Under the pieces are notes generated by a model. It did not search any database. It was not told the origin of the DNA and saw only the letters and a list, made by a program, of their open reading frames with translations. A DNA stretch of 64,000 bases, from NCBI GenBank assembly GCA_035574175.1, contig DATLZB010000012.1, positions 30,199 to 94,198 of the forward strand, read 5' to 3'. This document shows positions 1 through 8,892 of the stretch, one piece after another; the first letter of the stretch is position 1, and every line of letters starts with the position of its first letter. This DNA is from DATLZB01 sp035574175. Lineage in GTDB: Bacteria; Pseudomonadota; Alphaproteobacteria; Rhizobiales; Hyphomicrobiaceae. The translations under genes and the position numbers were made by a program.

Positions 1-1
1 C

Positions 2-37
2 GTGCTCAAGCGGCCGGACACCTACTATGACCAGTAG
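2..37 (+). CDS. C-terminal tail of an upstream gene (partial)
   Basis: The second frame is open from the window edge and ends VLKRPDTYYDQ-stop. The stop lies 11 bases inside the following antiporter gene, an overlap typical of Mrp-type operons. Only 11 residues are visible, so the product cannot be identified from sequence. From the partner gene it is probably another membrane subunit of the same cation/proton antiporter; that is inference. Confidence 0.4.
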   Translation: MLKRPDTYYDQ

Positions 38-1712
38 TTTGATCATCCCGCCCGGTCTGATCTTGATCCTCGGCGGTCTGGCATTGCCGCTGCTGCCGAA
101 GGGCCTGCGGCCGCTCGCCCTCCTCGGCCTGCCGCTGCTGACGCTCGCCGTCGTGTGGAGCCTCCCGGACGGCCCGGTAGTGCGGGCCCCGTTCCTCGGT
201 TACGAGCTGACGCTGGTACAGGCCGACAAGCTTTCGCGCCTGTTCGCGACGGTATTCGCCATCATGGCGTTCGCCGGCGCACTCTTTGCGCTGCACCAGT
301 CCCGCTTGGTCGAGCTGGCGGCCGCGTTCGTGTACGCGGGCAGCGCCGTTGGCGTCTCGCTCGCCGGCGATCTCATCACCCTCTTCATCTACTGGGAGGT
401 CATGGCGATCGCCTCCACGCTCATCGTGTGGTGCGGTGGGCCGAAAGCGCAAAGGGCGGGATTGCGCTATGCCGCCATGCACCTCTTCGGCGGCGTGCTG
501 CTGATGGCGGGTATCGCCGGCGAGGCGGCCGCCACCGGGTCCATCAGCTTCGGAACCATGGCGGCGGACACGCTGCCGCGCTGGCTGATCCTCGCCGGCT
601 TTCTCATCAATGCCGGGGCGCCGCCGTTTTCGGCCTGGCTGCCCGATGCCTATCCGGAGTCCTCATGGTCGGGCATGGTGTTCCTGTCGGCTTTCACCAC
701 CAAGGCGGCGGTGTATGCCCTCTTGCGCGGCTTCCCCGGAACAGAGCTGCTGATCTATGTCGGTCTCTACATGGTTTTTTACGGGATCGTGTACGCGATC
801 CTGGAGAACGACATGCGCCGCATCCTCGCCTATTCGATTGTCAACCAGGTGGGCTTCATGGTGGCGGGGGTGGGCATTGGCACCGAGATGGCACTCAACG
901 GCGCCGCCTCGCACGCCTTCACGCACATCATCTACAAGGCGCTGCTGCTGATGTCGGCCGGATCCGTGCTGTACATGACCGGCAAGCGCAAGTGCACCGA
1001 CCTCGGCGGCCTGTTCCGTACCATGCCGCTGACCACGGTTTGCGGCATCGTCGGCGCACTCTCGATCTCCTCCTTTCCGCTAACCTCCGGGTTCGTCTCA
1101 AAGTCGATGATCTCGCAAGGCGCCGCCGATCAGCACCTGGCCCTGGCGTGGTTTCTGCTGGCTGCGGGCTCGGCAGGCGTGTTCCTGCACGCGGGCATCA
1201 AGTTCCCGTGGTTCGTATTCTTCCAACGCGATTCGGGGCTCAGACCGCCCGACCCGCCGTGGAACATGCGTTTGGCAATGGTGCTCTTTTCCGCGCTCTG
1301 CATCGGCTTTGGCATCCTGCCCGGTTTGCTCTACGCGATGCTGCCCTTCGCAGTCGACTACGTGCCGTACACGGCGAGCCATGTCGTCGTGCAGCTCCAG
1401 TTGCTGCTGTTCTCGGGGCTTGCATTTTTCCTGATGCTGGGCTGGCTTAAGCGAACGCTGACCATAACCCTCGACGTTGACTGGTTTTATCGGCGCCTCG
1501 GCCTCAGCATGGCGCGGACGCTCGATGCGTTTGCCGGGCGAGCCTGGCAGTGGCTCGTCACCGCCTTCCTAATGGGCGCCAAGGGCGTGAATGCCCGCCT
1601 GCACAAGCACCACGGCCCGGAAGGCCTGCTTGGACGCACTTGGCCAACCGGCACCATGGCATTCTGGACCACGGCCATGCTCGCAATCTATCTGCTGCTG
1701 ACCAACCTGTGA
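27..1712 (+). CDS. Mrp-type Na+/H+ antiporter subunit D / proton-conducting membrane protein
   Basis: A 561-residue, very hydrophobic protein with roughly 14 membrane segments, of the NuoL/M/N-MrpD superfamily. It should carry protons across the inner membrane as part of a multi-subunit monovalent cation/proton antiporter. Visible family marks are the glutamate in YWEVMAIAS, the lysine in FTTKAAVYALL, the block RRILAYSIVNQVGFM, and HAFTHIIYKALLLM with its conserved His and Lys. The protein is longer than a typical 500-residue MrpD because of a C-terminal extension of about 80 residues ending in a last membrane helix. It overlaps the upstream gene by 11 bases, so it is the end of an operon. 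The next gene is on the opposite strand. The exact subunit letter is uncertain. Confidence 0.85.
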   Translation: MTSSLIIPPGLILILGGLALPLLPKGLRPLALLGLPLLTLAVVWSLPDGPVVRAPFLGYELTLVQADKLSRLFATVFAIMAFAGALFALHQSRLVELAAAFVYAGSAVGVSLAGDLITLFIYWEVMAIASTLIVWCGGPKAQRAGLRYAAMHLFGGVLLMAGIAGEAAATGSISFGTMAADTLPRWLILAGFLINAGAPPFSAWLPDAYPESSWSGMVFLSAFTTKAAVYALLRGFPGTELLIYVGLYMVFYGIVYAILENDMRRILAYSIVNQVGFMVAGVGIGTEMALNGAASHAFTHIIYKALLLMSAGSVLYMTGKRKCTDLGGLFRTMPLTTVCGIVGALSISSFPLTSGFVSKSMISQGAADQHLALAWFLLAAGSAGVFLHAGIKFPWFVFFQRDSGLRPPDPPWNMRLAMVLFSALCIGFGILPGLLYAMLPFAVDYVPYTASHVVVQLQLLLFSGLAFFLMLGWLKRTLTITLDVDWFYRRLGLSMARTLDAFAGRAWQWLVTAFLMGAKGVNARLHKHHGPEGLLGRTWPTGTMAFWTTAMLAIYLLLTNL

Positions 1713-1771
1713 GGCGCCGCTAAGGCCGTCCCTTCGGCGCCGGCAGATTGCCTGCTCGGCCAAACCCGGCA

Positions 1772-2323
1772 TCAGCCTGCGGCGGGAAGCGGCCTTGCCG
1801 AGAAGTCGGGCCAGCTGCGGTCCTTGGGTGAAAGGTCGGCCACAGGCAGAGGCCATGATATTCCGAAGGCGGGATCATCGTAGCGGACCCCGTCGGCGGC
1901 CTCGGGAGCATAGAATGCCGTCATCGCATAGGCGACCTCGCTGTCAGGAGCGAGCGTCTGGAAGCCGTGCGCGAAGCCGGCCGGTGCGTAGAGCTGCAAT
2001 CCGTCGCCCGCACGCAGCTCGTACCCCTCCCATTGCATGTAGGTGGCCGATTCCGGCCGCAGGTCGACGAGCACATCGTAGATGGCCCCGCTCACGCACC
2101 GGATGAGCTTGACCTCCGCGTGCGGAGGCCGCTGGAAGTGCAGACCCCGAATGGACCCCACCCGAGCGGTACGCGAGATGCTGTGCTGGACGAAGCTCCC
2201 TGCAAGGCCATGAGCCGCGAACTCCCGGGCGCAGAAGGTGCGCGCAAAGAAGCCTCGCTCATCCCTGATCGGCTCGAGCTCGATCAGGCGCACGTCCTGC
2301 AAGCGAGTGGCTCGGAACAGCAT
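1772..2323 (-). CDS. dTDP-4-dehydrorhamnose 3,5-epimerase family protein (RmlC-like)
   Basis: A 183-residue cupin of the RmlC family, which epimerises C3 and C5 of a 4-keto-6-deoxy nucleotide sugar. The family catalytic positions are recognisable: H62 in RGLHFQ, Y132 in AYAMT and D168 in SPKDR. Length is normal. No rmlA, rmlB or rmlD lies in the window, while a CDP-glucose-forming enzyme is encoded a few kb away. The substrate may therefore be a CDP- or dTDP-linked keto sugar other than the rhamnose precursor. The gene is divergent from the SDR at 2609, so the 285-base gap between them probably holds both promoters. Confidence 0.88.
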   Translation of the reverse strand: MLFRATRLQDVRLIELEPIRDERGFFARTFCAREFAAHGLAGSFVQHSISRTARVGSIRGLHFQRPPHAEVKLIRCVSGAIYDVLVDLRPESATYMQWEGYELRAGDGLQLYAPAGFAHGFQTLAPDSEVAYAMTAFYAPEAADGVRYDDPAFGISWPLPVADLSPKDRSWPDFSARPLPAAG

Positions 2324-2608
2324 TTCTTTTCACCCACGGGCCGCAGTTGCGGTTGCTGTAGCGCCAGCACCCCGTTCGATCACCCGGCGAGCGGCGCATC
2401 AGGCGCGGCGACCGCATTTTAGGGTCGATCCTATGGGCCCACCACCTCGGACCTTGTTAGCGAGCCCCGCTCGCGCCGGCCCGTGTCGTTGTCCTTAACG
2501 TCAGGCGGCGCCCCCACCAGCTTGATTTTCAAACGGCAATTGGGCGATGTTCGCTCGATGGCCGGAGGTTGGACCGGCTCAAAGGAGTTTGGCAGAGGGG
2601 TTGTCTTT

Positions 2609-3694
2609 ATGCGTATCCTGATTACCGGGCACCTCGGCTACATCGGCACCGTGATGACCCCGATGATGCTCAAGGCCGGGCACAGCGTGGTCGGCTACGA
2701 CAGCGATCTGTTCAGGAGTTGCACCTATTCCGCGGGGGGGCGGATTCACCCGGTGCCCTCCATCCGCAAGGATGTGCGGGACGCCGAGGTCGGGGATTTC
2801 GAAGGTATCGACGCCGTCGTCCATCTTGCCGCGCTTTCCAACGATCCGCTGGGCGACCTCGATCCGGAGACCACCTACGCCATCAATCACCGCTCGAGCG
2901 TTCGCATGGCCGCACTTGCCAAGGAGGCGGGCGTGAAAAGGTTCGTCTATGCCTCCTCCTGCAGCAACTACGGCCAGGCCGGGGAAGAGCTGATCGACGA
3001 AAGCGCGCCGCTCAATCCGGTGACGCCGTACGGGGAGTCCAAGGTTCGTTCCGAGCGGGACATCTCTCGCCTCGCCAGCGACGGCTTCTGCCCCGTCTTC
3101 CTGCGCCCCGCCACCGCCTATGGCGTCTCCCCCCGGCTGCGGTTCGACATCGTCATCAACAACCTCGTCGCCCACGCCGTCACCACGGGGCGCATTTACC
3201 TCAAGTCCGACGGCACGCCATGGCGGCCGGTCGTGCACATCGAGGACATCGCCCGCGCCTTCATCGCTGCCCTCGAGGCGCCGCGCGAGCGCGTGTTCAA
3301 CGAGGCCTTCAACGTCGGCCAGACCGCGCACAACTATCGCATGCGCGAGCTTGCCGAGATCGTCGCCGGAGTGGTCCCTGGCTGCCGCATCGAGTACGCG
3401 CCCGATGCGGGGCCCGACAAGCGTTCCTATCGCGTCAGCTTCGAGAAGATCAGGCGGCAGCTGCCCGAGTTCAAGCCGCAGTGGGATGCACGCAAGGGCG
3501 CCGAACAGCTCTATGCCGCCTACCTCTCTTCTAAAGTCACGCTGGAAGAATTCGAGGGTCCGCGCTACCAGCGCATCGCCCATATCAGAAAGCTCATGAG
3601 CGAAGGCGTGTTGGGCCCGGACTTGCGTTTCAAACCTTCAGCTCTGCCCGAGCCCCGCTCGCCGGCGTCGGCGGCGGTACCGGCGGGAGAATGA
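2609..3694 (+). CDS. NAD(P)-dependent epimerase/dehydratase (extended SDR)
   Basis: A 361-residue extended short-chain dehydrogenase acting on a nucleotide sugar. The Rossmann motif TGHLGYIG is at residues 6-13 and the active-site pair in PYGESK is Y141/K145, with the serine-rich YASSCSN at 114-120. The open frame extends further upstream, but the ATG at 2609 starts directly at the Rossmann strand and has an AGAGGGG Shine-Dalgarno 8 bases before it, so I prefer it. The C-terminal 50 residues go beyond the usual fold. It is followed after 31 bases by the DUF4910 gene, a pairing I recall from other sugar loci. Which sugar it converts cannot be read from sequence. Confidence 0.88.
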   Translation: MRILITGHLGYIGTVMTPMMLKAGHSVVGYDSDLFRSCTYSAGGRIHPVPSIRKDVRDAEVGDFEGIDAVVHLAALSNDPLGDLDPETTYAINHRSSVRMAALAKEAGVKRFVYASSCSNYGQAGEELIDESAPLNPVTPYGESKVRSERDISRLASDGFCPVFLRPATAYGVSPRLRFDIVINNLVAHAVTTGRIYLKSDGTPWRPVVHIEDIARAFIAALEAPRERVFNEAFNVGQTAHNYRMRELAEIVAGVVPGCRIEYAPDAGPDKRSYRVSFEKIRRQLPEFKPQWDARKGAEQLYAAYLSSKVTLEEFEGPRYQRIAHIRKLMSEGVLGPDLRFKPSALPEPRSPASAAVPAGE

Positions 3695-3725
3695 GGCAGC
3701 GGCGGCAGCGCCGACGGCAGACCGC

Positions 3726-5054
3726 ATGAACCTCGACGGCAGCCTGAGCGGGGCGCTCGCGCCGGCCGGTATTGGCCAGGACATATACGCGCTGGCCGCC
3801 GACATCTTTCCAATCTGTCGCAGCATCACCGGCAACGGCGTGCGTACCACCCTCGCCCGGCTTGCCGAGCACGTACCGCTAAAGGTAACCGAGGTGCCGA
3901 CCGGCACCGCCGCATTCGACTGGACAGTCCCGCGCGAGTGGAACATCCGCGACGCCTACATACGCAACTCCCGCGGCGACAAGATCGTCGATTTCGCTGC
4001 CTCCAACCTGCATGTGATGAGCTACAGCACGCCGGTCCATGCCCGACTGCCGCTGGCCGAGCTGAAGAAGCACTTGCACTCGCTGCCCGAGCAGCCAGAC
4101 CTGATTCCCTATCGCACCTCCTATTACGCAGAGAACTGGGGGTTCTGTCTCCCCCACCGCCTGCTCGAGCGCCTGGAGGACGATATCTACGAGGTGATGA
4201 TCGACGCCACGCTGGAAGTTGGCGCGCTCACCTACGGTGAGTACCTGCACAAGGGAGAAGGCGAGGACGAGGTGCTTTTCTCGGCCCACATCTGCCACCC
4301 ATCGCTCGCCAATGACAACTGCTCGGGCTTGGCGCTGCTCGCCCACCTGGCCGAGCGCATCGGCCGATTGAAGACGCGGCTGAGCTATCGCTTCCTGTTC
4401 GCACCGGGCTCGATCGGCGCGCTCACCTGGCTTGCGCGCAACGAGGACAAGCTAGCACGCATCAAGCACGGGCTCGTGCTCTCATGCGTGGGTGACGGCG
4501 GCGGGCCGACCTACAAGAGGAGCCGCCGCGGCGACGCAGAGATCGACCGCGCCATGGTGCATGTGCTGCGCCATGCTGGTCATCGGCCGACGATTCTCGA
4601 TTTCTCGCCCTACGGATACGACGAGCGCCAGTACTGCTCGCCGGGGTTTAACCTGCCGGTGGGCTTGTTCCAGCGCAGCAAGTTCGGCACGTTTCCGGAG
4701 TACCACACCTCGGCGGACAACCTCGATTTCATCGCGGCCGAGCACCTTGAAGTTTCGTATCGTATCGTCTGCGATCTCATCGAGATCCTGGAGTACAATC
4801 TGACGTTCGAGAACACGTGTCCCAAAGGAGAGCCGCAGCTCGGCAAGCGCGGACTTTATGGCGCGATCGGCGGGGGCAAGGACGCCGCCGCCACCACCAT
4901 GGCTATGCTCTGGGTGCTGAACCTGTCCGACGGCCGCCATTCCTTGCTCGACATCGCCGAGCGGGCCGACCTGCCCTTCCGCTCGGTGTACCACGCTGCG
5001 ACGGTGCTCATGCGCCATGGCCTGCTGCGCCAGGCGGCAACTCCCGCCGCCTGA
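3726..5054 (+). CDS. DUF4910 domain protein, M28-like aminopeptidase/hydrolase fold
   Basis: A 442-residue protein of the DUF4910/DUF2172 type, a zinc-peptidase-like fold usually found in polysaccharide loci. Probable metal ligands are H188/H191 and D197 in SAHICHPSLANDNCSG, and E325/H327 in PEYHTSADN. The last 70 residues look like a winged-helix module, as in family members. The reaction is not established for the family; a cytoplasmic hydrolase acting on an aminosugar or sugar intermediate is conceivable but unproven. It lies directly after the SDR and is likely co-transcribed with it. It converges on the PIG-L gene with a 22-base gap in which I see no terminator hairpin. Confidence 0.85.
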   Translation: MNLDGSLSGALAPAGIGQDIYALAADIFPICRSITGNGVRTTLARLAEHVPLKVTEVPTGTAAFDWTVPREWNIRDAYIRNSRGDKIVDFAASNLHVMSYSTPVHARLPLAELKKHLHSLPEQPDLIPYRTSYYAENWGFCLPHRLLERLEDDIYEVMIDATLEVGALTYGEYLHKGEGEDEVLFSAHICHPSLANDNCSGLALLAHLAERIGRLKTRLSYRFLFAPGSIGALTWLARNEDKLARIKHGLVLSCVGDGGGPTYKRSRRGDAEIDRAMVHVLRHAGHRPTILDFSPYGYDERQYCSPGFNLPVGLFQRSKFGTFPEYHTSADNLDFIAAEHLEVSYRIVCDLIEILEYNLTFENTCPKGEPQLGKRGLYGAIGGGKDAAATTMAMLWVLNLSDGRHSLLDIAERADLPFRSVYHAATVLMRHGLLRQAATPAA

Positions 5055-5076
5055 TCGACGCCGCCGCCAACGCGGC

Positions 5077-5724
5077 TCACGCCATGACCAGCTTGCGCGC
5101 GAGGAAGGCCTCCGCATAGCGCTCGGGCGCACGGCACTCCATGCCGCGCAGCCGCGCCAGGCCGCGAAACGTCTCCTCGTCGAACCAGTGCTTGGATCGC
5201 TGGGTGCCGAAGTGGGCCATGAGCAGCTCGATCTTGCGCTCGAGCGTCTTGGAGGTCAGAGGCACGTAGAGGTTCGGCTGGCCCATATCGCCGTCCCACT
5301 TGGGAATCTCGTACTCCAGGATCAGGTGATCGCGGAACGTGTTCCACGTATGCCGGCACACTTCCCGATGATCCTGATGCGCATCCTTTCGCCCGTGCGT
5401 GAGGATGATGTCGGGGTTGGGACCGCTTTTAAGCGTCTCGAACCAGGCCTTGATTTCGGCGCTTTGCGCCGGAAACAGCCCATCCTTGAACCACATGACC
5501 TCGATGCGCGCGCTCTCAGCGCCGGCCAGGAAATCTTTCGCCGACGCCTTGGCCTCGCTTTCGCGCTCGGCGGCCGCACTCAGCACGCACCAGCGCACCT
5601 CGAGCTCGAGCCCCTGTCCCATCCATGACAACAGCGTGCCGCCGGCGCCGATCTCGATGTCGTCGGAATGGGCGCCAAGGCACAGAACGCGCAGACGCTT
5701 CCCGGCGGGAACCAGGGGCAACAT
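5077..5724 (-). CDS. PIG-L family N-acetyl-sugar deacetylase
   Basis: A 215-residue LmbE/PIG-L protein, a zinc-dependent deacetylase of N-acetylated sugars. The first metal motif, normally AHPDD, reads AHSDD (residues 18-22), with a Ser for the usual Pro. The second motif is DAHQDHREV, carrying the paired histidines. I chose the ATG at 5724: it begins just before the first beta strand and sits 11 bases after the stop of the upstream cytidylyltransferase. A longer frame would run back into that gene. It is the last gene of the cytidylyltransferase operon, so it probably removes an acetyl group from a sugar made here. Confidence 0.88.
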   Translation of the reverse strand: MLPLVPAGKRLRVLCLGAHSDDIEIGAGGTLLSWMGQGLELEVRWCVLSAAAERESEAKASAKDFLAGAESARIEVMWFKDGLFPAQSAEIKAWFETLKSGPNPDIILTHGRKDAHQDHREVCRHTWNTFRDHLILEYEIPKWDGDMGQPNLYVPLTSKTLERKIELLMAHFGTQRSKHWFDEETFRGLARLRGMECRAPERYAEAFLARKLVMA

Positions 5725-5734
5725 GCAAATCCGC

Positions 5735-6517
5735 CTATCTTGGGGGATCGAGCTTGCGCCAGGGCATGTGGCCCTTGTCCACCATCTCCTCGAGCGCCTG
5801 CTTGTCGCGCATCGTATCCATGGCGCGGAAGAAACCCTCGTACTTGAAGGCGACGAGTTGGCGCTCGGCAATCAGGCGGTTGAACGGCTCAAGCACCAGC
5901 TCCTCGCCGTCGCGGATATAATCGAATATGGCGTTGCGGAAAATGAAGTAGCCGCCGTTGATCCAGATATCGGTTTCGCTGCTGGTGCGGAAACGGGTGA
6001 CGATCCCCGCTTCGTCGAACTCGGCGAGATGGAAGTTGAGCGGAGCGCGGACGGCGACGAAACAGCCGATCTTGCCGCTCTTCTTCAGGAACTCGACCAT
6101 CTCGGGAAGCGGCGCGTCGGTGAGCCCATCGCTGTAGTTGGCCAGGAACATCTCCTCGCCCTTGACGAGATGCTTCACCGCCACGAGGCGCTCGCCGATG
6201 TTGCGCCACATGCCGGTATCGACGAGGGTGATGCGCCAATCCGGCGGCATCTCGCCCAATATCTCGATCTTGCGGCCGTGATCGGAAATCACGCAATCGG
6301 TATGGATCGAGGGCTTGGAGTTGAGGAAATACTCCTTGATGACGTTGGCCTTGTATCCGAGGCACAGGATGAAATCGCGGTGCCCGTACTGGCTGTAGTA
6401 CTGCATGATGTGCCAGAGGATCGGCTGATGGCCGACCGGAATCATCGGCTTGGGAATGCTCTCCGAGTAGTCGCGGATGCGGGTGCCGAGCCCCCCGCAG
6501 AACAGCACGACCTTCAT
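5735..6517 (-). CDS. rfbF: glucose-1-phosphate cytidylyltransferase
   Basis: A 260-residue nucleotidyltransferase that makes CDP-glucose from glucose-1-phosphate and CTP, the entry step to CDP-linked 6-deoxy and 3,6-dideoxy sugars. The N-terminus carries the signature GGLGTRIRDYSESIPKPM followed by the PVG strand; NGGYFIF and the later VAFKYEGFFRAMDT block are typical of RfbF. The ATG at 6517 overlaps the stop of the preceding methyltransferase as ATGA, which fixes the start. No obvious CDP-glucose 4,6-dehydratase (rfbG) is in the window, so the next step must be encoded elsewhere or be done by one of the local SDR enzymes. Confidence 0.92.
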   Translation of the reverse strand: MKVVLFCGGLGTRIRDYSESIPKPMIPVGHQPILWHIMQYYSQYGHRDFILCLGYKANVIKEYFLNSKPSIHTDCVISDHGRKIEILGEMPPDWRITLVDTGMWRNIGERLVAVKHLVKGEEMFLANYSDGLTDAPLPEMVEFLKKSGKIGCFVAVRAPLNFHLAEFDEAGIVTRFRTSSETDIWINGGYFIFRNAIFDYIRDGEELVLEPFNRLIAERQLVAFKYEGFFRAMDTMRDKQALEEMVDKGHMPWRKLDPPR

Positions 6518-7809
6518 GGCACCACCTCTCTGGGGTCGAGTACATGAACCTCGGGAATCGGCACGATGAGCTTGCAGCCCCAATCGGCCGTGTGGCGCAT
6601 CTGCGCCGCGATCTCCTGCTTCAGGTTCCAGGGAAGGACCAGAAGGTAGTCGGGCCGATACGTGTCGATCTCCGGCACGGGTCGGATGGGAATGTGCATG
6701 CCCGGCGTCAGCCGGCCATGCTTGTAAGGATTGCGGTCGACGGTAAAGTCCAGGAAATCGGTGCCGATGCCGCAGTAATTGAGGAGCGTGTTGCCCTTGC
6801 CCGGGGCACCATAGCCGCAGATGCGCTTGCCCTTCTCCTTGCAGTCGATGAGAAACGACAGGAGCTTGCGCTTGGTCCGGTGCACCTTGGGCGCAAACGA
6901 CGTATAGGCGCCGATCTCCTGATAGCCGAGGCTGCGTTCCCTCTCTCGCAACCCCTCCAGCGCCGGGGTCGGCGCATGTCTCGACTCCCTGCGTGCTAGG
7001 TACACCCGGATCGAGCCGCCGTGCGTGGGCAGCTCCTCGACGTCGAACGCCTTGAGCCCGTGCCGCTGCGCGAGCGCCTCGAGAGCCAGGAGCGAGAAGT
7101 AGGAGAAGTGCTCGTGATAGATGGTGTCAAACTGGTTCTCCTCGATGAGCCGCTGCAGATGCGGCACCTCGATCGTAATGACGCCATCGGGCTTGAGCAG
7201 GTGTGCCATGCCCGCCACGAAACCATTAAGGTCGGGCACCTGCGCCAGCACGTTGTTGGCGATGATGAGATCGGCGTGCCGGCCCTCGCTGACAAGCCTT
7301 TTGGCGAGGGCAAGGCCGAAGAATTCGACCATGGTCGGCACGCCCTTCGCCCGCGCGGCCTCGGCCACGTTGGCGGCAGGCTCGATGCCGGTGACGGGTA
7401 CGCCAAGCGGCAGGAAGTGCTGAAGCAGGTAGCCGTCGTTGCTGGCGAGCTCGAACACCTCGCTGCTCGGGCCAAGCCCCAGGCGCTCCTTGATCATGAG
7501 GCAGTATCGTCGCGCGTGCTCCACCCAGGAGGTCGAGTAGGAGGAGAAGTAGGCGTACTCGCTGAAGATGTGCTCGGGTTTCACATACTCCCGAAGCTGA
7601 ACGAGGAAGCAGCGGTCGCACACGAGCACGTGGAGCGGAAAGTACGGCTCCATCTCGTCGGCCTGCTCGACGGTAAGAAAGCTTTCGCAGAGCGGCGACA
7701 TGCCGAGGTCGACGAACGTCGTCGAGAGCGTCGCCGCGCACAACCGGCACGTGCGCGCAGGTCGAACGACCCCCACCCGCTCCGGAACAGCCGCGGCCAC
7801 TTCCTTCAT
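6514..7809 (-). CDS. SAM-dependent C-methyltransferase-like protein with N-terminal zinc ribbon
   Basis: A 431-residue protein of the NovU/TylC3 type, which C-methylates deoxysugar nucleotides. It has an N-terminal Cys4 metal site (C21/C24 and C64/C67), a central SAM domain with VFELASNDGYLL, and a C-terminal domain with GYGAPGKGNTLLN, as in the Methyltransf_13/14 arrangement. It overlaps rfbF by 4 bases, so the two are translationally coupled. Together with rfbF and the RmlC-like gene this suggests a methyl-branched CDP-sugar. The closest functional alternative is a zinc-ribbon methyltransferase acting on a non-sugar substrate. The ATG at 7809 has no strong Shine-Dalgarno. Confidence 0.85.
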   Translation of the reverse strand: MKEVAAAVPERVGVVRPARTCRLCAATLSTTFVDLGMSPLCESFLTVEQADEMEPYFPLHVLVCDRCFLVQLREYVKPEHIFSEYAYFSSYSTSWVEHARRYCLMIKERLGLGPSSEVFELASNDGYLLQHFLPLGVPVTGIEPAANVAEAARAKGVPTMVEFFGLALAKRLVSEGRHADLIIANNVLAQVPDLNGFVAGMAHLLKPDGVITIEVPHLQRLIEENQFDTIYHEHFSYFSLLALEALAQRHGLKAFDVEELPTHGGSIRVYLARRESRHAPTPALEGLRERERSLGYQEIGAYTSFAPKVHRTKRKLLSFLIDCKEKGKRICGYGAPGKGNTLLNYCGIGTDFLDFTVDRNPYKHGRLTPGMHIPIRPVPEIDTYRPDYLLVLPWNLKQEIAAQMRHTADWGCKLIVPIPEVHVLDPREVVP

Positions 7810-8014
7810 TGCCAGGACCCGTTGTTGATCGCGAAGAGCTGCCGAACAGCGCAGCGACAGCCTGGTGTTGCAAGCGGCATCCCTACCATGAAACCATCGT
7901 CCGCTGCCGATCCATCCTGCCGACGCGGCAAACGTCTAGCGTTAACAGCAGTTTTGCCCGCATGGATGCCGTCCGCTCCAGCGGCAGAGATCGCCGCCTC
8001 GCCGAAGCGACCGG

Positions 8015-8770
8015 CTATTCGATGACCAGATATGCCGGATACGGGTTGTACGGATACCGGATCAATCGATACTTATCGAGCCCGAACACCTCCTTGAGCG
8101 CCGTCGTCTCGCCGGGAAAATGCGGGCAATTAAGCTCGTCAAAACCGATCACGCTGCCTTTGGTGACGACCTTCTTCAGGGCTTGGAGAGCCTTGGCCGT
8201 CGGCTGGTAAATGTCCATGTTGAAGTAGGCGAGCGCCACAATCGTCTCCGGGTTCTTGTCCAGATATTGCTCGACGGTTTCCGCCGCATCGCCTTTGACC
8301 AGTTCGAACTTCTTGATATGCGGGATCGGACTTTCCTTTTCGTGATAGTCGAGCAGCTGCGACAGGTATTCCTCGTAGCCTGGGGTCACCGAGTAGGCGC
8401 CCTCGCTGACGATCGGTGCCTTGCCGTCCTGTTCGCGAACGCCGGCGAAACCGCTGAATGTGTCGAAGCCGATCACCTTGCGCGTGTAGTTGTAGGGCTC
8501 ATAGATCCCCCTGAACGACTGGAACAGGGCAAGGTTCTGACCCCAGCGCACGCCGAACTCCATGATGACGCCAGGAACGTTGATGATCTTGGTGTAGATC
8601 TCGTGCATCCACAGGAAGCGCGCCATCGTCTGCCGGTTGACGAAAAGGCCCAGATGAAACGGCTGCTCCTCTTCGGGAATGGGCGAGCTTTTGTAGAGCT
8701 CGAGCAGCCTGCTCCGGACCTTGAGTTCGTCGCTGGACGACCGGTTGACGATCCGGAAGGGCTCACTCAC
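8015..8770 (-). CDS. TylF/MycF-type macrocin O-methyltransferase-like protein
   Basis: A 251-residue class I methyltransferase resembling the TylF/MycF family, which methylates hydroxyls of deoxysugars in a metal-dependent way. The SAM-binding motif is MEFGVRWGQNLALF. The acidic stretch NMDIYQPT and the block GSVIGFDELNCP fit the metal-binding region of the family. An ATG-like longer frame exists, but a strong AGGAGG lies 6 bases before the GTG at 8770, so I start there. It stands 204 bases from the C-methyltransferase on the same strand. It likely O-methylates a sugar of the surface polysaccharide; the position is unknown. Base composition looks less GC-rich than its neighbours. Confidence 0.8.
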   Translation of the reverse strand: MSEPFRIVNRSSSDELKVRSRLLELYKSSPIPEEEQPFHLGLFVNRQTMARFLWMHEIYTKIINVPGVIMEFGVRWGQNLALFQSFRGIYEPYNYTRKVIGFDTFSGFAGVREQDGKAPIVSEGAYSVTPGYEEYLSQLLDYHEKESPIPHIKKFELVKGDAAETVEQYLDKNPETIVALAYFNMDIYQPTAKALQALKKVVTKGSVIGFDELNCPHFPGETTALKEVFGLDKYRLIRYPYNPYPAYLVIE

Positions 8771-8776
8771 GAGATT

Positions 8777-8782
8777 CCTCCT
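8777..8782 (-). promoter_or_regulatory. Ribosome binding site that fixes a GTG start
   Basis: AGGAGG on the minus strand, 6 bases before the GTG at 8770. It decides the start of the TylF-like methyltransferase against a longer frame reaching 8818. Confidence 0.7.
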
Positions 8783-8892
8783 GTCGCTCAAGACTATGCC
8801 GGCCGAGCAGACCGGCACATGCAGCGTGCAAAGGCGGACGCGCGATCATAAAGATCGATTGACGTGAGATCGCCGAGCGGCAGCCTCGTTGC